The notes beneath the pieces are model-generated. The model saw only the letters and a program-made list of their open reading frames with translations, did no database searches and was not told the DNA's origin. A stretch of 64,000 nucleotides of DNA. It comes from Tritrichomonas musculus (Eukaryota > Parabasalia > Tritrichomonadida > Tritrichomonadidae). Shown piece by piece: positions 51,736 through 62,639 of this stretch (the stretch's first letter is position 1; every line of letters starts with the position of its first letter). The DNA is taken from the NCBI GenBank assembly GCA_039105265.1, contig JAPFFF010000020.1, positions 1,815,001 through 1,879,000 on the forward strand, written 5' to 3'. Both the position numbers and the translations under genes were made by a program.

Positions 51736-52625
51736 GTGAAAAAAATACTATTTTATATTGAAATTCGTCTTTTTTCCTCTCTTTTCATTTTTTCTTATCA
51801 ATATGCTAGATCAATACAATCATTATATGAAATTCATAATTTAACAAATATTGTTACAAACTTTAATGTTTATCGAATTCGTATTGGATTAAAACATTTT
51901 ATTGATTATAAGGATCAATTAACTCCAAATTATTTCCGATACTTTTTAGAAAATATTTTCAAAGACTTTTTTCTATATTATCATTCAATTACACCAAATT
52001 TTAATGATACACAAATATTTTAATCTTATCTCATTTCATGCTAATGAACTTCCAAAGAAAGATATCGCGAATCGCGATTTCATAAAAATTGAATATGTAA
52101 ATATCAAACATTTTACTTCTTAAGCCATTGAGATAAACATGAAATCGGAAAGTAACCATTTTTAATTAAAATATAAAATGGTCCAACAGTAATTGATTCA
52201 AATCTCAAAAAGAAATTTACTTTAATATAAAGAATTGGCGTTTCGAATCCTATTCCACATTTGATCTGTAAAATCAAAACAATTTCACACGAAGATGTTT
52301 CTATTATTATTTTTTGCAATAAAATGTCAGGTCGTCAATCATTATATAATTATTTTTTGAATGAAGCCGAAAACAATCAATTTGAGAACGTTTATTTCAT
52401 CGATTCACCTTGGAAAACGCAGAAGGGCTACTTCAATTTGTACTTGCGCAAGCAACAATTAAATTTTTCCCAGAATCACTTTATATTTCATTTCATAGTG
52501 AAACCGACTATCGTATCGTTCACAACGACATCATCATCAACTACCAACGACGATACCATCCAAACAATTACATCATGACCTTAGCAGATGCTAAATCACG
52601 TTGGAAATTAAAAAGAAAAAAATGA
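51736..52625 (+). pseudogene. frameshifted relic of unknown gene(s)
   Basis: Coding-like segments lie in different plus-strand frames: 51736-52023 ('GLKHFIDYKDQLTPNYFRYFLENIF'), then 'LISFHANELPKKDIANRDFIKIEYV' to about 52122, then 'KIKTISHEDVSIIIFCNKMSGRQSLYNYF' (52261-52420), then 'LENAEGLLQFVLAQATIKFFPESLYISFHSETDYRIVHND' ending at 52625. They read like pieces of one cytosolic protein, or two, broken by frameshifts. I do not recognise the family. Confidence 0.5.
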
Positions 52626-53161
52626 ATTAAAATTTGTTCTTTAATCTTGATGAAATTTGCAATGTTTCTGAAAAAAATTTTTAAAAGAATGGCTAGATAT
52701 CTCGTCCCTAAGAACAATCGAGTATTTAAGCATTCAATTTCAATCATCGTTAATGCTGCAACTTTTTTGCAATGATTTCAATCTTTTTTATCCATTTTAA
52801 TGCCTTTTTGAATTTCTTATCCATATTAATTTCACTTATGAAATTGTTTGAATAATGATTTGATATAAAAAAAAACAATAATAGATATTTAAAAATTTTA
52901 TTATTGGTCTTTCATATCATTGCCTTAGGAAATATTTTTATGGAAAAACACTCTTCATTTCTTTATTCTACTTGTTATCAAATCTGGTTTTCATATCAAA
53001 AAAATAATTTCTGGTAAATAATTGCTATAAATTGTAAATTATAGTCTTTCAAATGAAATAATTTTTTTTATAGCAAGATATAATTATTTTTAAAAAAAGA
53101 AAAATTGAGAGAATATAATTTTTAAACGTCCTCGTTATATAAAATTGGGATTTCCTCTAAA
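52626..53161. other. intergenic spacer upstream of RAD50
   Basis: A+T-rich sequence without visible genes; the last part is the 5' flank of RAD50. Confidence 0.5.
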
Positions 53162-56100
53162 ATGTCGATTTTAAAACGACTAGAGCTATCAGGAATTCGT
53201 CTTTTTAGAGAAGACGAAAATCCACAAGTAATTGATTTTGAGCCAATCACATTAATTGTAGGTGATAACGGAACAGGTAAATCTACAATAATTGAAACAT
53301 TAAAATTTGCTATTTTAGGGGAATGTCCCAAAGAATTAATAACAGATCCATTTATTTGGGGGAAAGAGAAAACGACATCAAAAGTACAACTTTCATTTCA
53401 GTCATCAAATGAAGATAATTATCAACTCACACTTACGCCAAGTCTTAATAAAACAAAAAACAACAGAGGATCATTTCAGACAGGAGGATGCAGAATATCC
53501 ATGAAGACACCAAACAATTTTAGCCGAACTTTTTCGATTAATTCAAGTGATATTGAAAATACTATTCCTCAATATTTCAAAGTGTCACCATCCATCATCG
53601 ATAATGTCATCTTCTGTGACCAGAAACATTCATTTTGGCCAATAGATGACAAACCATCAGTTCTCAAACAAAAATTCGACCAAATGTTTAATTCAGAGAA
53701 ATACAACGATGCAATTGACGCCCTAAAAAAGACCATAACTGTTTTGAAAGAGAAAAATAGTGAAAATAATGCTGAAATAGCCAGACAAGAACAAAGGCAA
53801 AATTCTTACTTTGAACATGAAAGAAAGAAGGCTGAATTAGAAGAAAAAATTAAAAATTTTGAAAAAGAAATTGAATTGAAAGAACCGCCATTTTTGGACG
53901 TTAAAAAAATGATAAATGACTATAATAATCTTGAACCAGTAATTAGAAAGTTTGATGATAGCATACTTCAAAAGAAAGGCGAATTGTACAATGAAAAGTT
54001 GAATTTGGAATCAATTTTTTCCAAAATTAAAAAAATTCAGCCAAAAAACGAGTACAAGTCATCGCTCGAATACATTGAGAGTGAGATTACGTCATACAAA
54101 GAGACAATGAGTTTACATGATCGTTTTTTAAATGAAAAAATTGAGAGTCAAACTTTATTGAATTCAGATAAAGAAAAATTGAAAGAAAAAGCCGATAGAA
54201 TGTCTGAAAATTTGAATCAAGTCAAATCTGCAAATGAAATTTTTTTGCTCAATGAAAAAGAATTTCTGAAAAAGTACGATAGCAAAGACTATGATGGAAT
54301 TTTGAAACGTGAGAATGAATCTTACAATGAAGCGCAAACTGAACTCGATAAAATGAAAATTCAAGCAAAAAGTGACATCGACCAAAAAGAGGAAGAAATA
54401 ACGAATTTAAAGATAGATTTCGTAAATGAAAAAGCCGAACTTTCAAACATAGAAAAACAGCTACAGAAGGAACAGTACGAGTTGGCAACGATAGGAAAAA
54501 TTGACAAGAAAATGGTCGATGATATTGAAAATATTAGAAAAGAATACATTCAAAAATTGAATGAATTTGAGAAAGATAGAAAAAGTTCAAGTGACATTAC
54601 AAATGAAATAAATGAGGCTAAGAATGAATTGGATGAAATCATGAAGAAACAAAATCAATTGAACCTAATGAAAGACAAATCACAACAGGTTGAAAATTGT
54701 GAAAAGCAAATAATTGAATCAAACCGAAAAATTGTCAATCAATTGAATTTAATATCATTTGAATTGAATGAAAATTCAATCAGACCAGAAAATGCAAAAA
54801 GAAAAGTTGAATCAAAAATCAACAACTTGAAAAACGAAATCAAAGAATTGAAAACGAACCAATTAAAAATTTCAAAGGAACTTGAAAAAGTGACAATTCA
54901 AATTAATCAAGAAGAATTCTTGTTCAACAAAAATGAAGAAGATTCAAAAAATGCTCAAGAACAAATCAAAAAAGTCATTCAAATTTCAGAGATGGACCGT
55001 TATGAAATTGAATGTAATTCAAAAGAAAACGATATAAAACAAGAAATTGAGAAATTGGCTGTTTTAAAAAACAGCAAGAATGTCTTCTCACATTTTTTAG
55101 AGAAAGCAAAACAGTGTCATTCATGTCCACTATGCGAAAGAGGCTTTCTTTCAGATGATGAATTCAAAAAGTTTGTTGAAATTCACCTTGAAGGTCAAAT
55201 TTCATCATTACCAAGTGAAATTGAAAAATGTTCAACAAAGATAAAAAGTGACGAAGACCGTCTAGAGGCACTCAAAAGCATAAATAGTGATGTTAGAATT
55301 TATAAGCAAAACCAGAAAAACCGAGAAGAAAAGAAGAGAGAAATTGAGACACATAAAAAGACAGAAAATGAACTGAAAGAAAAATTGAATGAACTAACCG
55401 CCGAAATTGAGAAGAAAGAAGAATTCTTTCAAAAAGTTGAGAAATTAAAAGAAACTGCTTTTATCATTGACCAAGAAAATCAGAAACTAAAAAACGCTTC
55501 CTTAGAGAGAGAACGAATTCTTTCATCAACCGAATACGAGCTCATCTCGATAAGCGACATCCAGAGCGCTGAAGTTGCTCTTAGAGAAAGAAACACAGAA
55601 CTCTATGGGCAGATCAACAAGTTATTCCAAATGAAGGAGACATACTCAAATGAGAAAAACAGCCTCGAAAAGGAGATGATGAATGCCGATCAGCAGTATG
55701 AAAAACTGAAATTTAAATTTGAGAGGAAGACTTCACTTGATGATTCAATTGAATCCATTCAAAAGATGATTAATGAGAAGAAGAAAAAAGTTTTAAAATT
55801 GAATGATGAAATCGACAAACTTTCAAATGAAAAAGCGAAAATGTCAAACTTTTACAATAGCCAAATTGAAGAGCTTGAAAAGAAGCGCGACGATAAAAAA
55901 AGTGACTTCCAAAACTGCCAATCAATGATCATGAACATAAAGCATTCAAAAGAAACGGTTGAATCCAATGATTCAAACGAGATGCTGAAGAAACTTGAAG
56001 AAACACAAGAAGAAATAAAGAAGAAAGACGAAGAGCTGCAAAATGTAAACATTTCAATTCAAGGGTATTTGAAAAAGATCAACTTTTTGAAAGAAGAATT

Positions 56101-57046
56101 GAAAACATTGGAAGAGCAAAGAGAAGACTTGATGATTCAAGACCAATATTACACGCGAAAGAGTGTCTATGAGACAATGAAGCACGATTTGAAAGGATTG
56201 AAGAAGGAACGATCGAACAAACTAGGTGAATTGGCAATGGTCAATTTGGATGAACTTAAAGAGAAGTATGAATTGATGCAAACAGAGCTCATTGAATTGC
56301 AAGCGAATCTCAAAAATGCAAACAAGCAAGAAGAAGACGAAACAGAAGAAATGGCACGGTTTGTATCGTCCAAACTTTTGTTGAATGAAGCCGTTATTCG
56401 GACAAAAGTAATTGAGAGGTCTATCGTCGATATTGAACGTTATTACAAAAAATTGGATGAGACGATTCTGAAGTATCATGACGAAAAAATGGAGGATATA
56501 AACGACATAATACACAACATGTGGCAAAACACGTATTTCGGTAACGATATCGATTCTATTGCAATCCGTTGCGAAGGCCGAGGTAGTGACAGAAAAAATA
56601 GCGCTTACAATTATCGTGTAGTGATGGTTAAAAACGGTTATGACATGGATATGAATAAATGCTGTTCTGCTGGCCAAAGAGCTCTGGCATCAATTATCAT
56701 TCGATTGGCATTGGCTCAAATATTTGCTTTAAATTGCCCAATAATCGCACTGGATGAGCCGACAACAAATTTGGACGAATCTAATTTTAAAAATTTGGCC
56801 CTTCAACTGATAAGTCTATCTAAATATCGGAATGAGTATAGTGATAGCGATTCTGACTTTGATGATTCTTTTGCTGGAAAACCTTTTCAGATCATCATCA
56901 TTACGCACAATCGAGATTTTGTGAAAACTCTGGTGGAAGAGGGAATGCTTGATAATTTTTACCAAGTTACGAGAGAAAAAGATGAAAATCGTAGCTATAG
57001 TGTTATTAAGAAATCTAATGAAATAAATCTTTTTACTAAACAATGA
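53162..57046 (+). CDS. RAD50: DNA double-strand-break repair ATPase Rad50
   Basis: The 1,294-aa product has the SMC-like Rad50 layout. Walker A 'GDNGTGKST' lies at residues 34-42 and the Q-loop region in 'FCDQKHSFWPI'. Two long coiled coils flank a zinc hook CPLC at 655-658, preceded by CHS. The C-terminal ABC signature 'CSAGQR' is at about 1168-1173 and the Walker B/D-loop 'IIALDEPTTNLDES' around D1198-E1199, followed by the His switch in 'IIITHNRDF'. Length matches eukaryotic Rad50 (about 1,310 aa). With Mre11 it senses, tethers and processes DNA ends in the nucleus. The N-terminal Met (MSILKRLELSGIR) is the usual start. Codon texture is even and no break is seen. Confidence 0.98.
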   Translation: MSILKRLELSGIRLFREDENPQVIDFEPITLIVGDNGTGKSTIIETLKFAILGECPKELITDPFIWGKEKTTSKVQLSFQSSNEDNYQLTLTPSLNKTKNNRGSFQTGGCRISMKTPNNFSRTFSINSSDIENTIPQYFKVSPSIIDNVIFCDQKHSFWPIDDKPSVLKQKFDQMFNSEKYNDAIDALKKTITVLKEKNSENNAEIARQEQRQNSYFEHERKKAELEEKIKNFEKEIELKEPPFLDVKKMINDYNNLEPVIRKFDDSILQKKGELYNEKLNLESIFSKIKKIQPKNEYKSSLEYIESEITSYKETMSLHDRFLNEKIESQTLLNSDKEKLKEKADRMSENLNQVKSANEIFLLNEKEFLKKYDSKDYDGILKRENESYNEAQTELDKMKIQAKSDIDQKEEEITNLKIDFVNEKAELSNIEKQLQKEQYELATIGKIDKKMVDDIENIRKEYIQKLNEFEKDRKSSSDITNEINEAKNELDEIMKKQNQLNLMKDKSQQVENCEKQIIESNRKIVNQLNLISFELNENSIRPENAKRKVESKINNLKNEIKELKTNQLKISKELEKVTIQINQEEFLFNKNEEDSKNAQEQIKKVIQISEMDRYEIECNSKENDIKQEIEKLAVLKNSKNVFSHFLEKAKQCHSCPLCERGFLSDDEFKKFVEIHLEGQISSLPSEIEKCSTKIKSDEDRLEALKSINSDVRIYKQNQKNREEKKREIETHKKTENELKEKLNELTAEIEKKEEFFQKVEKLKETAFIIDQENQKLKNASLERERILSSTEYELISISDIQSAEVALRERNTELYGQINKLFQMKETYSNEKNSLEKEMMNADQQYEKLKFKFERKTSLDDSIESIQKMINEKKKKVLKLNDEIDKLSNEKAKMSNFYNSQIEELEKKRDDKKSDFQNCQSMIMNIKHSKETVESNDSNEMLKKLEETQEEIKKKDEELQNVNISIQGYLKKINFLKEELKTLEEQREDLMIQDQYYTRKSVYETMKHDLKGLKKERSNKLGELAMVNLDELKEKYELMQTELIELQANLKNANKQEEDETEEMARFVSSKLLLNEAVIRTKVIERSIVDIERYYKKLDETILKYHDEKMEDINDIIHNMWQNTYFGNDIDSIAIRCEGRGSDRKNSAYNYRVVMVKNGYDMDMNKCCSAGQRALASIIIRLALAQIFALNCPIIALDEPTTNLDESNFKNLALQLISLSKYRNEYSDSDSDFDDSFAGKPFQIIIITHNRDFVKTLVEEGMLDNFYQVTREKDENRSYSVIKKSNEINLFTKQ

Positions 57047-57118
57047 TGTTTTTATATGGTTAATATTACTTATTTTTTTTTAATTAACTATACTTTTGAT
57101 AACGAATTTTTCAAAAAA

Positions 57119-60100
57119 ATGAACTTACAATTTCTCGAGTTTTATGATGGAATAAGGAAAAATGTTATCCAAATTTTAAATAAAAAACTAAATATGATAA
57201 TTGGGAATTATGATTTTATTAATGTCACGAATGAAATAAATTTTGGAGAAAATAAGCAAATCTTTAAAAACATAAAAGAATCAAAGATCATTTTAGTCAA
57301 CCAAATTGAGCAATATTTTATTATTGGCTTCAAAAAAACAATAATTTTAATTGAACAATCAACATTAAATTATCTTAAGAACCTTTTGCTTTTCAAAGAA
57401 GAATTAAAAATTATATTTCTGTCCAATTCAAAAGAAACATTTGATTCATTTATTCACTTTCCTTATACGGAATCCATTTTTGACTTTTTTTTGATTTCTA
57501 AAACTTTTGAAGAAGAGTTTGAAATCATAAATGGTCCCAAAAAGGACTGGATATACAAAATATGGCAAGTAATACGACCATGCATTTCAAATTATTTGTT
57601 AAAGCAATGTTATATTAAATCAAAAAAGGACAGACTCAAAGAATTATTAATTGACACTGAAAACCAACAAAAAAATGAAATAAAAACGCATGAAATAAAA
57701 AAAGAAGATTATGTATTCATTAGTACAATTGGTGTTGGATCAGTTTTTCAAGTAGATTTAATTTATCTTATTGAAGAAGATATTTTTATAGCAAGAAAAT
57801 GGCCACTTGTAAATGATATAAAAAACCAAAGTCTATTTCAAAGAGAAAAAGATAATTACTGTCAAAACATCAATTTTCCTTTGTTGCCAAAATTTTATGG
57901 AATTGTTAAAGATGAGTATAAATCTTTAGCTATTGAATATATAGCTGGGAAAACATTAAATTATATTTTTTATGATGATCAACTCTTACTTAATGATGAT
58001 GAAAAAATTACAATTATTTTTGAATTGTTACTAATAATTGAATATCTTCATCAAAGTGGTTTTTGTTTCAGAGATCTAAAGCCTAATAATGTCATAATTA
58101 ATGAAAATAAAGCAGTTGTTCTAATTGATTTTGATAGGATGTTAAAATCAAATGAAGAATTTAAAATAGAACATACTGTTGACTTTTCATCTGTTTTTGC
58201 TGCACCTGAAATTAATGAAGGTAAAAATACTGAAAAGTGTGATATTTACTCACTTGGAATGATGATTTATTATATAATGACAAGTAAGATGCCAACAAAA
58301 GGAAATCGTGAAAAATATCAAATTTCTGAACAATATCAAAAAATTAAAGAAATATACGAGATATGCACAAGTGATGATCCAGAAAAAAGGCCAACTGCAA
58401 TTCAAATAACTTTTGATTTTTATATAAATTTTCATTCACAAATTCAGATAGAAAACTTGACTGAATATTTTGAAAAATATTTTAGTAAAATTTATGATAA
58501 AGATGTAATTCAAGCAATAAACACATATATTATCGATCCAAATAATGCAGAAGCATTATTCAAACTTGGTGAAATATATAAAGATGGTCAATATGTTGTA
58601 CAAGATTTGAATAAAGCAATTAGCTTTTATTTAAATGCTGCTGATAATAATCATCAAGATGCAATATATAGTCTTAATTATTTATTATCTCAAAATGACA
58701 ATGATATGAGTACCTATTATTCATTAGAAGCTAAATATAACCATGCTGAAGCTCAATATCAAATGGGAGTTTTTTATTTAAACGGAAAAAATGTACGGAA
58801 AAATATTAACAAAGCAATAAACTTTTTTTCCTTGGCAGCTAATCAAAACCATATCAAATCACAAATTAAACTTGGTGATATATATGAACAAGGTAATGGA
58901 ATTAAACGCGATATAAATAAAGCTATATATTATTACACTCTGGCTGCAAATCAAAATGATTTAGAATCACAACTAAAACTTGCTTCAATTTATTATGATG
59001 ATGATGTAGATATTAAACGAGACGTAAATAAAGCTATATATTATTATGAACTAGCTGCAAAACAAAATGATCCTTCATCATTAATGGTATTGGGTTATAT
59101 ATATGATGTAGGTGATCAAGTTCCTCGCGACATAAAGAAAGCTATATATTATTATGAACTAGCATCAGCTTTAGATGAATCTGGTGCTCAATTTTTCTTA
59201 GGTAAAATATATCATGATGGTATATATGTAACAAAAAACATCAACAAAGCTTTGCATTACTATACTCTCGCTGCAGAAGGAGGTGATTCTGAAGCTTTAT
59301 ATAATTTAGGAAATCTTTATTATGAAGGAAAATATGTTGATTTCAACTTTCAAAAATCTCTTTATTATCTTTCACTTGCAGCAGATAAAAAAGAATGTCA
59401 AGCTCTTTATAAACTCGGTCTCATATATGAAGAAGGTAAATATATTGAGCGTAATATTTATAAAGCTATTCATTACTATTCTTTGGCTGCTAATGAAGAT
59501 TATTTAGATGCTTTTATCAAACTTGGTGATATATATAGTGGCAGTTATGGTGTATATAATGAAGATAATGCTATTTGTTATTATTCAATTGCTGCAGATA
59601 AGAAAAATGCAGAAGCACAAACAAAATTGGGCCTATTTTATTTACCTGAAGACTTAAATAAATCATTTTATTATTTAAAACAGGCTGCAGATAACAATGA
59701 CGCAGAATCTCAATGTTTAGTAGGAAACTTTTTTTATGAAGGAGTGATAGTGCGTGATGTAGATAGAGCTATTCAATATTTTTCACGTTCTGCAGATCAA
59801 AATTATCCAGAAGCTCAATTTTTTCTTGCAATACTTTATTATGAAGGTAATTATGTTAAAAAAGATATGAAAAAATGTATTGATTACTTGGTTCTTTCTT
59901 CAAATCAGCATTATGTTAATGCATCAAATTTATTGGGTGTGATATATTATGAGGGAAAATTTAACAAACCTGATAAATCCAAAGCAATTCATTATTTTGA
60001 GCTTGCAGCTAGACAAAATGATCCAACTGCACAATATTATCTAGCTCTAATTTATCTTGAAGTATTTAATTATGATAAAGCATTACATTTTTTTACACGT

Positions 60101-60859
60101 TCTGCTGTACAAAAATATTCAGATTCTCAACTTTGTCTGGGCTATTTCTATTTTGATAATGATATAAAAAGATCCATTTATTGGTTTAATGAGTCTTCCG
60201 AAAATAATAATAGAAAAGCTAACTTTATTGTTGGATTCTTTAATCATGAAGGAAAATACGTCAAACGTGATATTCAAAAAGCAATATATCTATATAAAGA
60301 AGCATCTTCTTTTAATAATCATTATGCCAAAAATAATCTTGGTGTGATATATAAAAATGGTTTTGGTGTTAAAAAAAATATTGGAGCTGCAATTGAATAT
60401 TTTAAAGAAGCAATTCATTTAAAAAATGACAAAATATCTATGTTTAATTTGGCCAATATTTATATATATGAATTAAATAGTGAAGAATCTTTTGAATTAT
60501 TGGTAAAATCTTCAGAACTTGGCTTTTTTGCTTCCAAACGCTTGCTTTCTATAGCTTTAATTAAAAAATATGGTTTAGATTATGCAAAAATGACTCAGGA
60601 AATAAGTAAATATTCAGATAATGCAAATAAACTCATTCAAGACTTGATAGAAATAGTGAATTTATTGCATTTATATTATGATACAAATTTGGAATGTGAT
60701 TATCAAATTTGTCGAAATATGTCTTTTATCTATGGTATTAACAATGATGTCAAAACGGAATACGAGATAACGCATCCACAAGTTGAACAAGATAACAAAG
60801 AGAGTAAAAACAAAAAAGAAATTTCATCATTGTTTTATGAAGGTTTTGGAAATTTATAA
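57119..60859 (+). CDS. protein kinase with about 18 Sel1 repeats
   Basis: From the Met at 57119 the product is about 1,246 aa. The frame opens at 57056, only 9 bp after RAD50, but the first 21 residues are hydrophobic, so the later Met is preferred. An N-terminal helical region (1-200) precedes a kinase domain at about 205-420: loop 'STIGVGSVFQV', VAIK Lys in 'ARKWPL', catalytic loop 'FRDLKPNNVI', metal-binding 'DFD' instead of DFG, and 'APEINEG'. The HRD His is replaced by Phe and DFG by DFD, so activity may be altered. Sel1 solenoid units ('A..YY.LAA.QND..S...LG.IY..G') fill residues about 470-1150 and should scaffold partner proteins. This is an expanded trichomonad architecture. Confidence 0.9.
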   Translation: MNLQFLEFYDGIRKNVIQILNKKLNMIIGNYDFINVTNEINFGENKQIFKNIKESKIILVNQIEQYFIIGFKKTIILIEQSTLNYLKNLLLFKEELKIIFLSNSKETFDSFIHFPYTESIFDFFLISKTFEEEFEIINGPKKDWIYKIWQVIRPCISNYLLKQCYIKSKKDRLKELLIDTENQQKNEIKTHEIKKEDYVFISTIGVGSVFQVDLIYLIEEDIFIARKWPLVNDIKNQSLFQREKDNYCQNINFPLLPKFYGIVKDEYKSLAIEYIAGKTLNYIFYDDQLLLNDDEKITIIFELLLIIEYLHQSGFCFRDLKPNNVIINENKAVVLIDFDRMLKSNEEFKIEHTVDFSSVFAAPEINEGKNTEKCDIYSLGMMIYYIMTSKMPTKGNREKYQISEQYQKIKEIYEICTSDDPEKRPTAIQITFDFYINFHSQIQIENLTEYFEKYFSKIYDKDVIQAINTYIIDPNNAEALFKLGEIYKDGQYVVQDLNKAISFYLNAADNNHQDAIYSLNYLLSQNDNDMSTYYSLEAKYNHAEAQYQMGVFYLNGKNVRKNINKAINFFSLAANQNHIKSQIKLGDIYEQGNGIKRDINKAIYYYTLAANQNDLESQLKLASIYYDDDVDIKRDVNKAIYYYELAAKQNDPSSLMVLGYIYDVGDQVPRDIKKAIYYYELASALDESGAQFFLGKIYHDGIYVTKNINKALHYYTLAAEGGDSEALYNLGNLYYEGKYVDFNFQKSLYYLSLAADKKECQALYKLGLIYEEGKYIERNIYKAIHYYSLAANEDYLDAFIKLGDIYSGSYGVYNEDNAICYYSIAADKKNAEAQTKLGLFYLPEDLNKSFYYLKQAADNNDAESQCLVGNFFYEGVIVRDVDRAIQYFSRSADQNYPEAQFFLAILYYEGNYVKKDMKKCIDYLVLSSNQHYVNASNLLGVIYYEGKFNKPDKSKAIHYFELAARQNDPTAQYYLALIYLEVFNYDKALHFFTRSAVQKYSDSQLCLGYFYFDNDIKRSIYWFNESSENNNRKANFIVGFFNHEGKYVKRDIQKAIYLYKEASSFNNHYAKNNLGVIYKNGFGVKKNIGAAIEYFKEAIHLKNDKISMFNLANIYIYELNSEESFELLVKSSELGFFASKRLLSIALIKKYGLDYAKMTQEISKYSDNANKLIQDLIEIVNLLHLYYDTNLECDYQICRNMSFIYGINNDVKTEYEITHPQVEQDNKESKNKKEISSLFYEGFGNL

Positions 60860-61244
60860 TTCTATTAAGCTAAAAAAAAAAAAAAAAAAAAAAAAAAAAC
60901 ATTAAACATTGATTATTATATTAATCAATAAAATGAATTGTTTAATAGAAAAAGTGAAAATAAAAGATGTGATTACTTAAAATTTGAGCTAAATAAACAT
61001 TTTAATGATTTATATATTTCTTTGATTTTTAATCATAATGTTTAAATGCTGATTTCCTTTTACTTTTTATTTCTTTTATTTTAAAAAAAAAAAAAAAAAA
61101 ATTTTGATAATATCTAAATATTTTTTTTAAAAAAGCAGAATATTTTCAATTTAATCATAATATTTTACCAAAAATCATAGTACTTTATAGTTTATTCCAT
61201 ATTTTTGCAGAAATTTATGAGATCATATTTATATATGAAATATT
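60860..61244. other. 3' flank with long A runs
   Basis: An A run of about 29 lies at 60871-60899, starting 11 bp after the kinase-Sel1 stop, and another of about 18 near 61082. I see no gene. Confidence 0.6.
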
Positions 61245-62308
61245 AAAGGTCATGACACGATTCAAAAATTGATCGTTTTATTTGAATTTTTTTGAGTGAA
61301 AAAATGAAAAGAAAAAAAAATGATAGTAAAAAAATTGAATAAAAAAAAAATTTTCAATAGAAAAAGTTTATATGGATAAAAAAATTATTTTTTAGATTAA
61401 TTGTTTAATGATTTAATTAAGGAATGGTTTTTTCAATATTTCTCTTGCTTTATACAACTTAGATGCTTTATTGTAAGTTGATTTTATGGATCTTTTTTCA
61501 AAATATGAAGATAATTTTGTACAATTTGGACCAGTATCATTCACGAGCTTCTTAAGCAAATTAATATCTTTCAATGACCATGTACATTGCTTCGTAATCT
61601 TTTCTTTGTATCTATTTTGAATGTTAGGTACCGTGGCAGGATTGACATATATATCTGAGCTTTTACAAATAAAGTTGGACTCTTTGGGAATTTTTAAATT
61701 CTTTTTTTCAATAAATTCGAAGAAATTATGTACATTTTTAGATATATTTTTCTTTTAAAAATCCTGAAATATATTGGTTATTAGTATTTGTGAAAAATCT
61801 TCCAATTCTTTGTATAAATTAATTTTGAGTAATTCCTAAGTTTTGGTTGATTTTTTAAAAGAGAAATCATTTCGTCAAGTATTCGGTATTCTCTCATGAA
61901 ATATTTTTAATATTATAATTGTTTGAAAAAGTTTAACTTTTTGTGAATACAAATATGCAATATTATGTCTATAAAAAAGCTTTTATAACCAATTATATAT
62001 TTGAATATTTTAAAAAACAATATAGGATTTTAATTTTTTATCAAGTGTATTTTTTTTCTGCCCATTAATATTAAATAAATATTGTTATTAGAAGTGGGAT
62101 ATTAGATTTTTTTAGGCCTTTTAAAAAATGGAAAAAACAAATGTTTCATGTTTATATTATTTTATTGTATTATAATACCTATAAATATTTTATTGGTATT
62201 AAGATTTATGATATATCCAATTTTTTAACGAGATATAAGCATTTATTTCCCAACTTTTTGATACCTACATCCCACCTTCTCAAAAAGTTTGTTCGTGTCA
62301 TGACCTTT
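61245..62308. mobile_element. 1,064-bp DNA transposon derivative with Myb-like ORF (8-bp TSD)
   Basis: Perfect 16-bp inverted ends AAAGGTCATGACACGA (61245-61260 and reverse complement 62293-62308) are flanked by exact GAAATATT duplications (61237-61244 and 62309-62316). A minus-strand coding-like segment with a Myb/SANT-type domain lies at 61413-61771. No catalytic transposase is visible, so the copy is probably an internally deleted derivative. The ends differ from the AGAGGTG and ATAAGTATTAAGGC families, making this a third family with 8-bp duplications. Confidence 0.9.
61413..61771 (-). pseudogene. Myb/SANT-like domain fragment in the transposon
   Basis: One frame stays open for about 119 codons to TAA at 61413-61415 but has no ATG. 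It contains 'CTWSLKDINLLKKLVNDTGP', then 'CTKLSSYFEKRSIKSTYNKASKLYKA'. The W...LL..L...GP.....S.YF..RS pattern matches a single Myb/SANT DNA-binding repeat. In Myb-bearing transposons such domains recognise the element ends. The 5' part is missing, so this is a 3' fragment. Confidence 0.65.
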
Positions 62309-62316
62309 GAAATATT

Positions 62317-62639
62317 TTTTTTTCTTATAATAAGACAACTGATTGAAAATTTTTTTTTACTTTTGACCAACTTTTTGTCCATTTATCTAGAAAATAAGAC
62401 CATATACAACTATAAATTAAAGTTTGTCCTCTATTTGGAAAGGGCAGTGAAATGAATATAATTTGACGCCTTCATTTTCTAATCTTATTTCAAATGCTGA
62501 ATTGATTACTAGCATTGTTGATTTTTTTTTATCAGTCGCTTTCCAATTATTGGACAAACTTTATAATATATATATGAAGTTAGTTTTATTAAACGATGTT
62601 TTATTGAAATTTTAAACGTGCATGACATCTTCCTATCAA
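62317..62639. other. intergenic spacer
   Basis: A+T-rich sequence between the transposon and the next relic. No gene or repeat of note. Confidence 0.5.

Noticed and set aside
57056-57118. Upstream start of the kinase-Sel1 frame, 9 bp after RAD50
   Set aside because: The 21 extra residues are hydrophobic and fall in the spacer; the Met at 57119 fits better. An operon is not expected in this organism.
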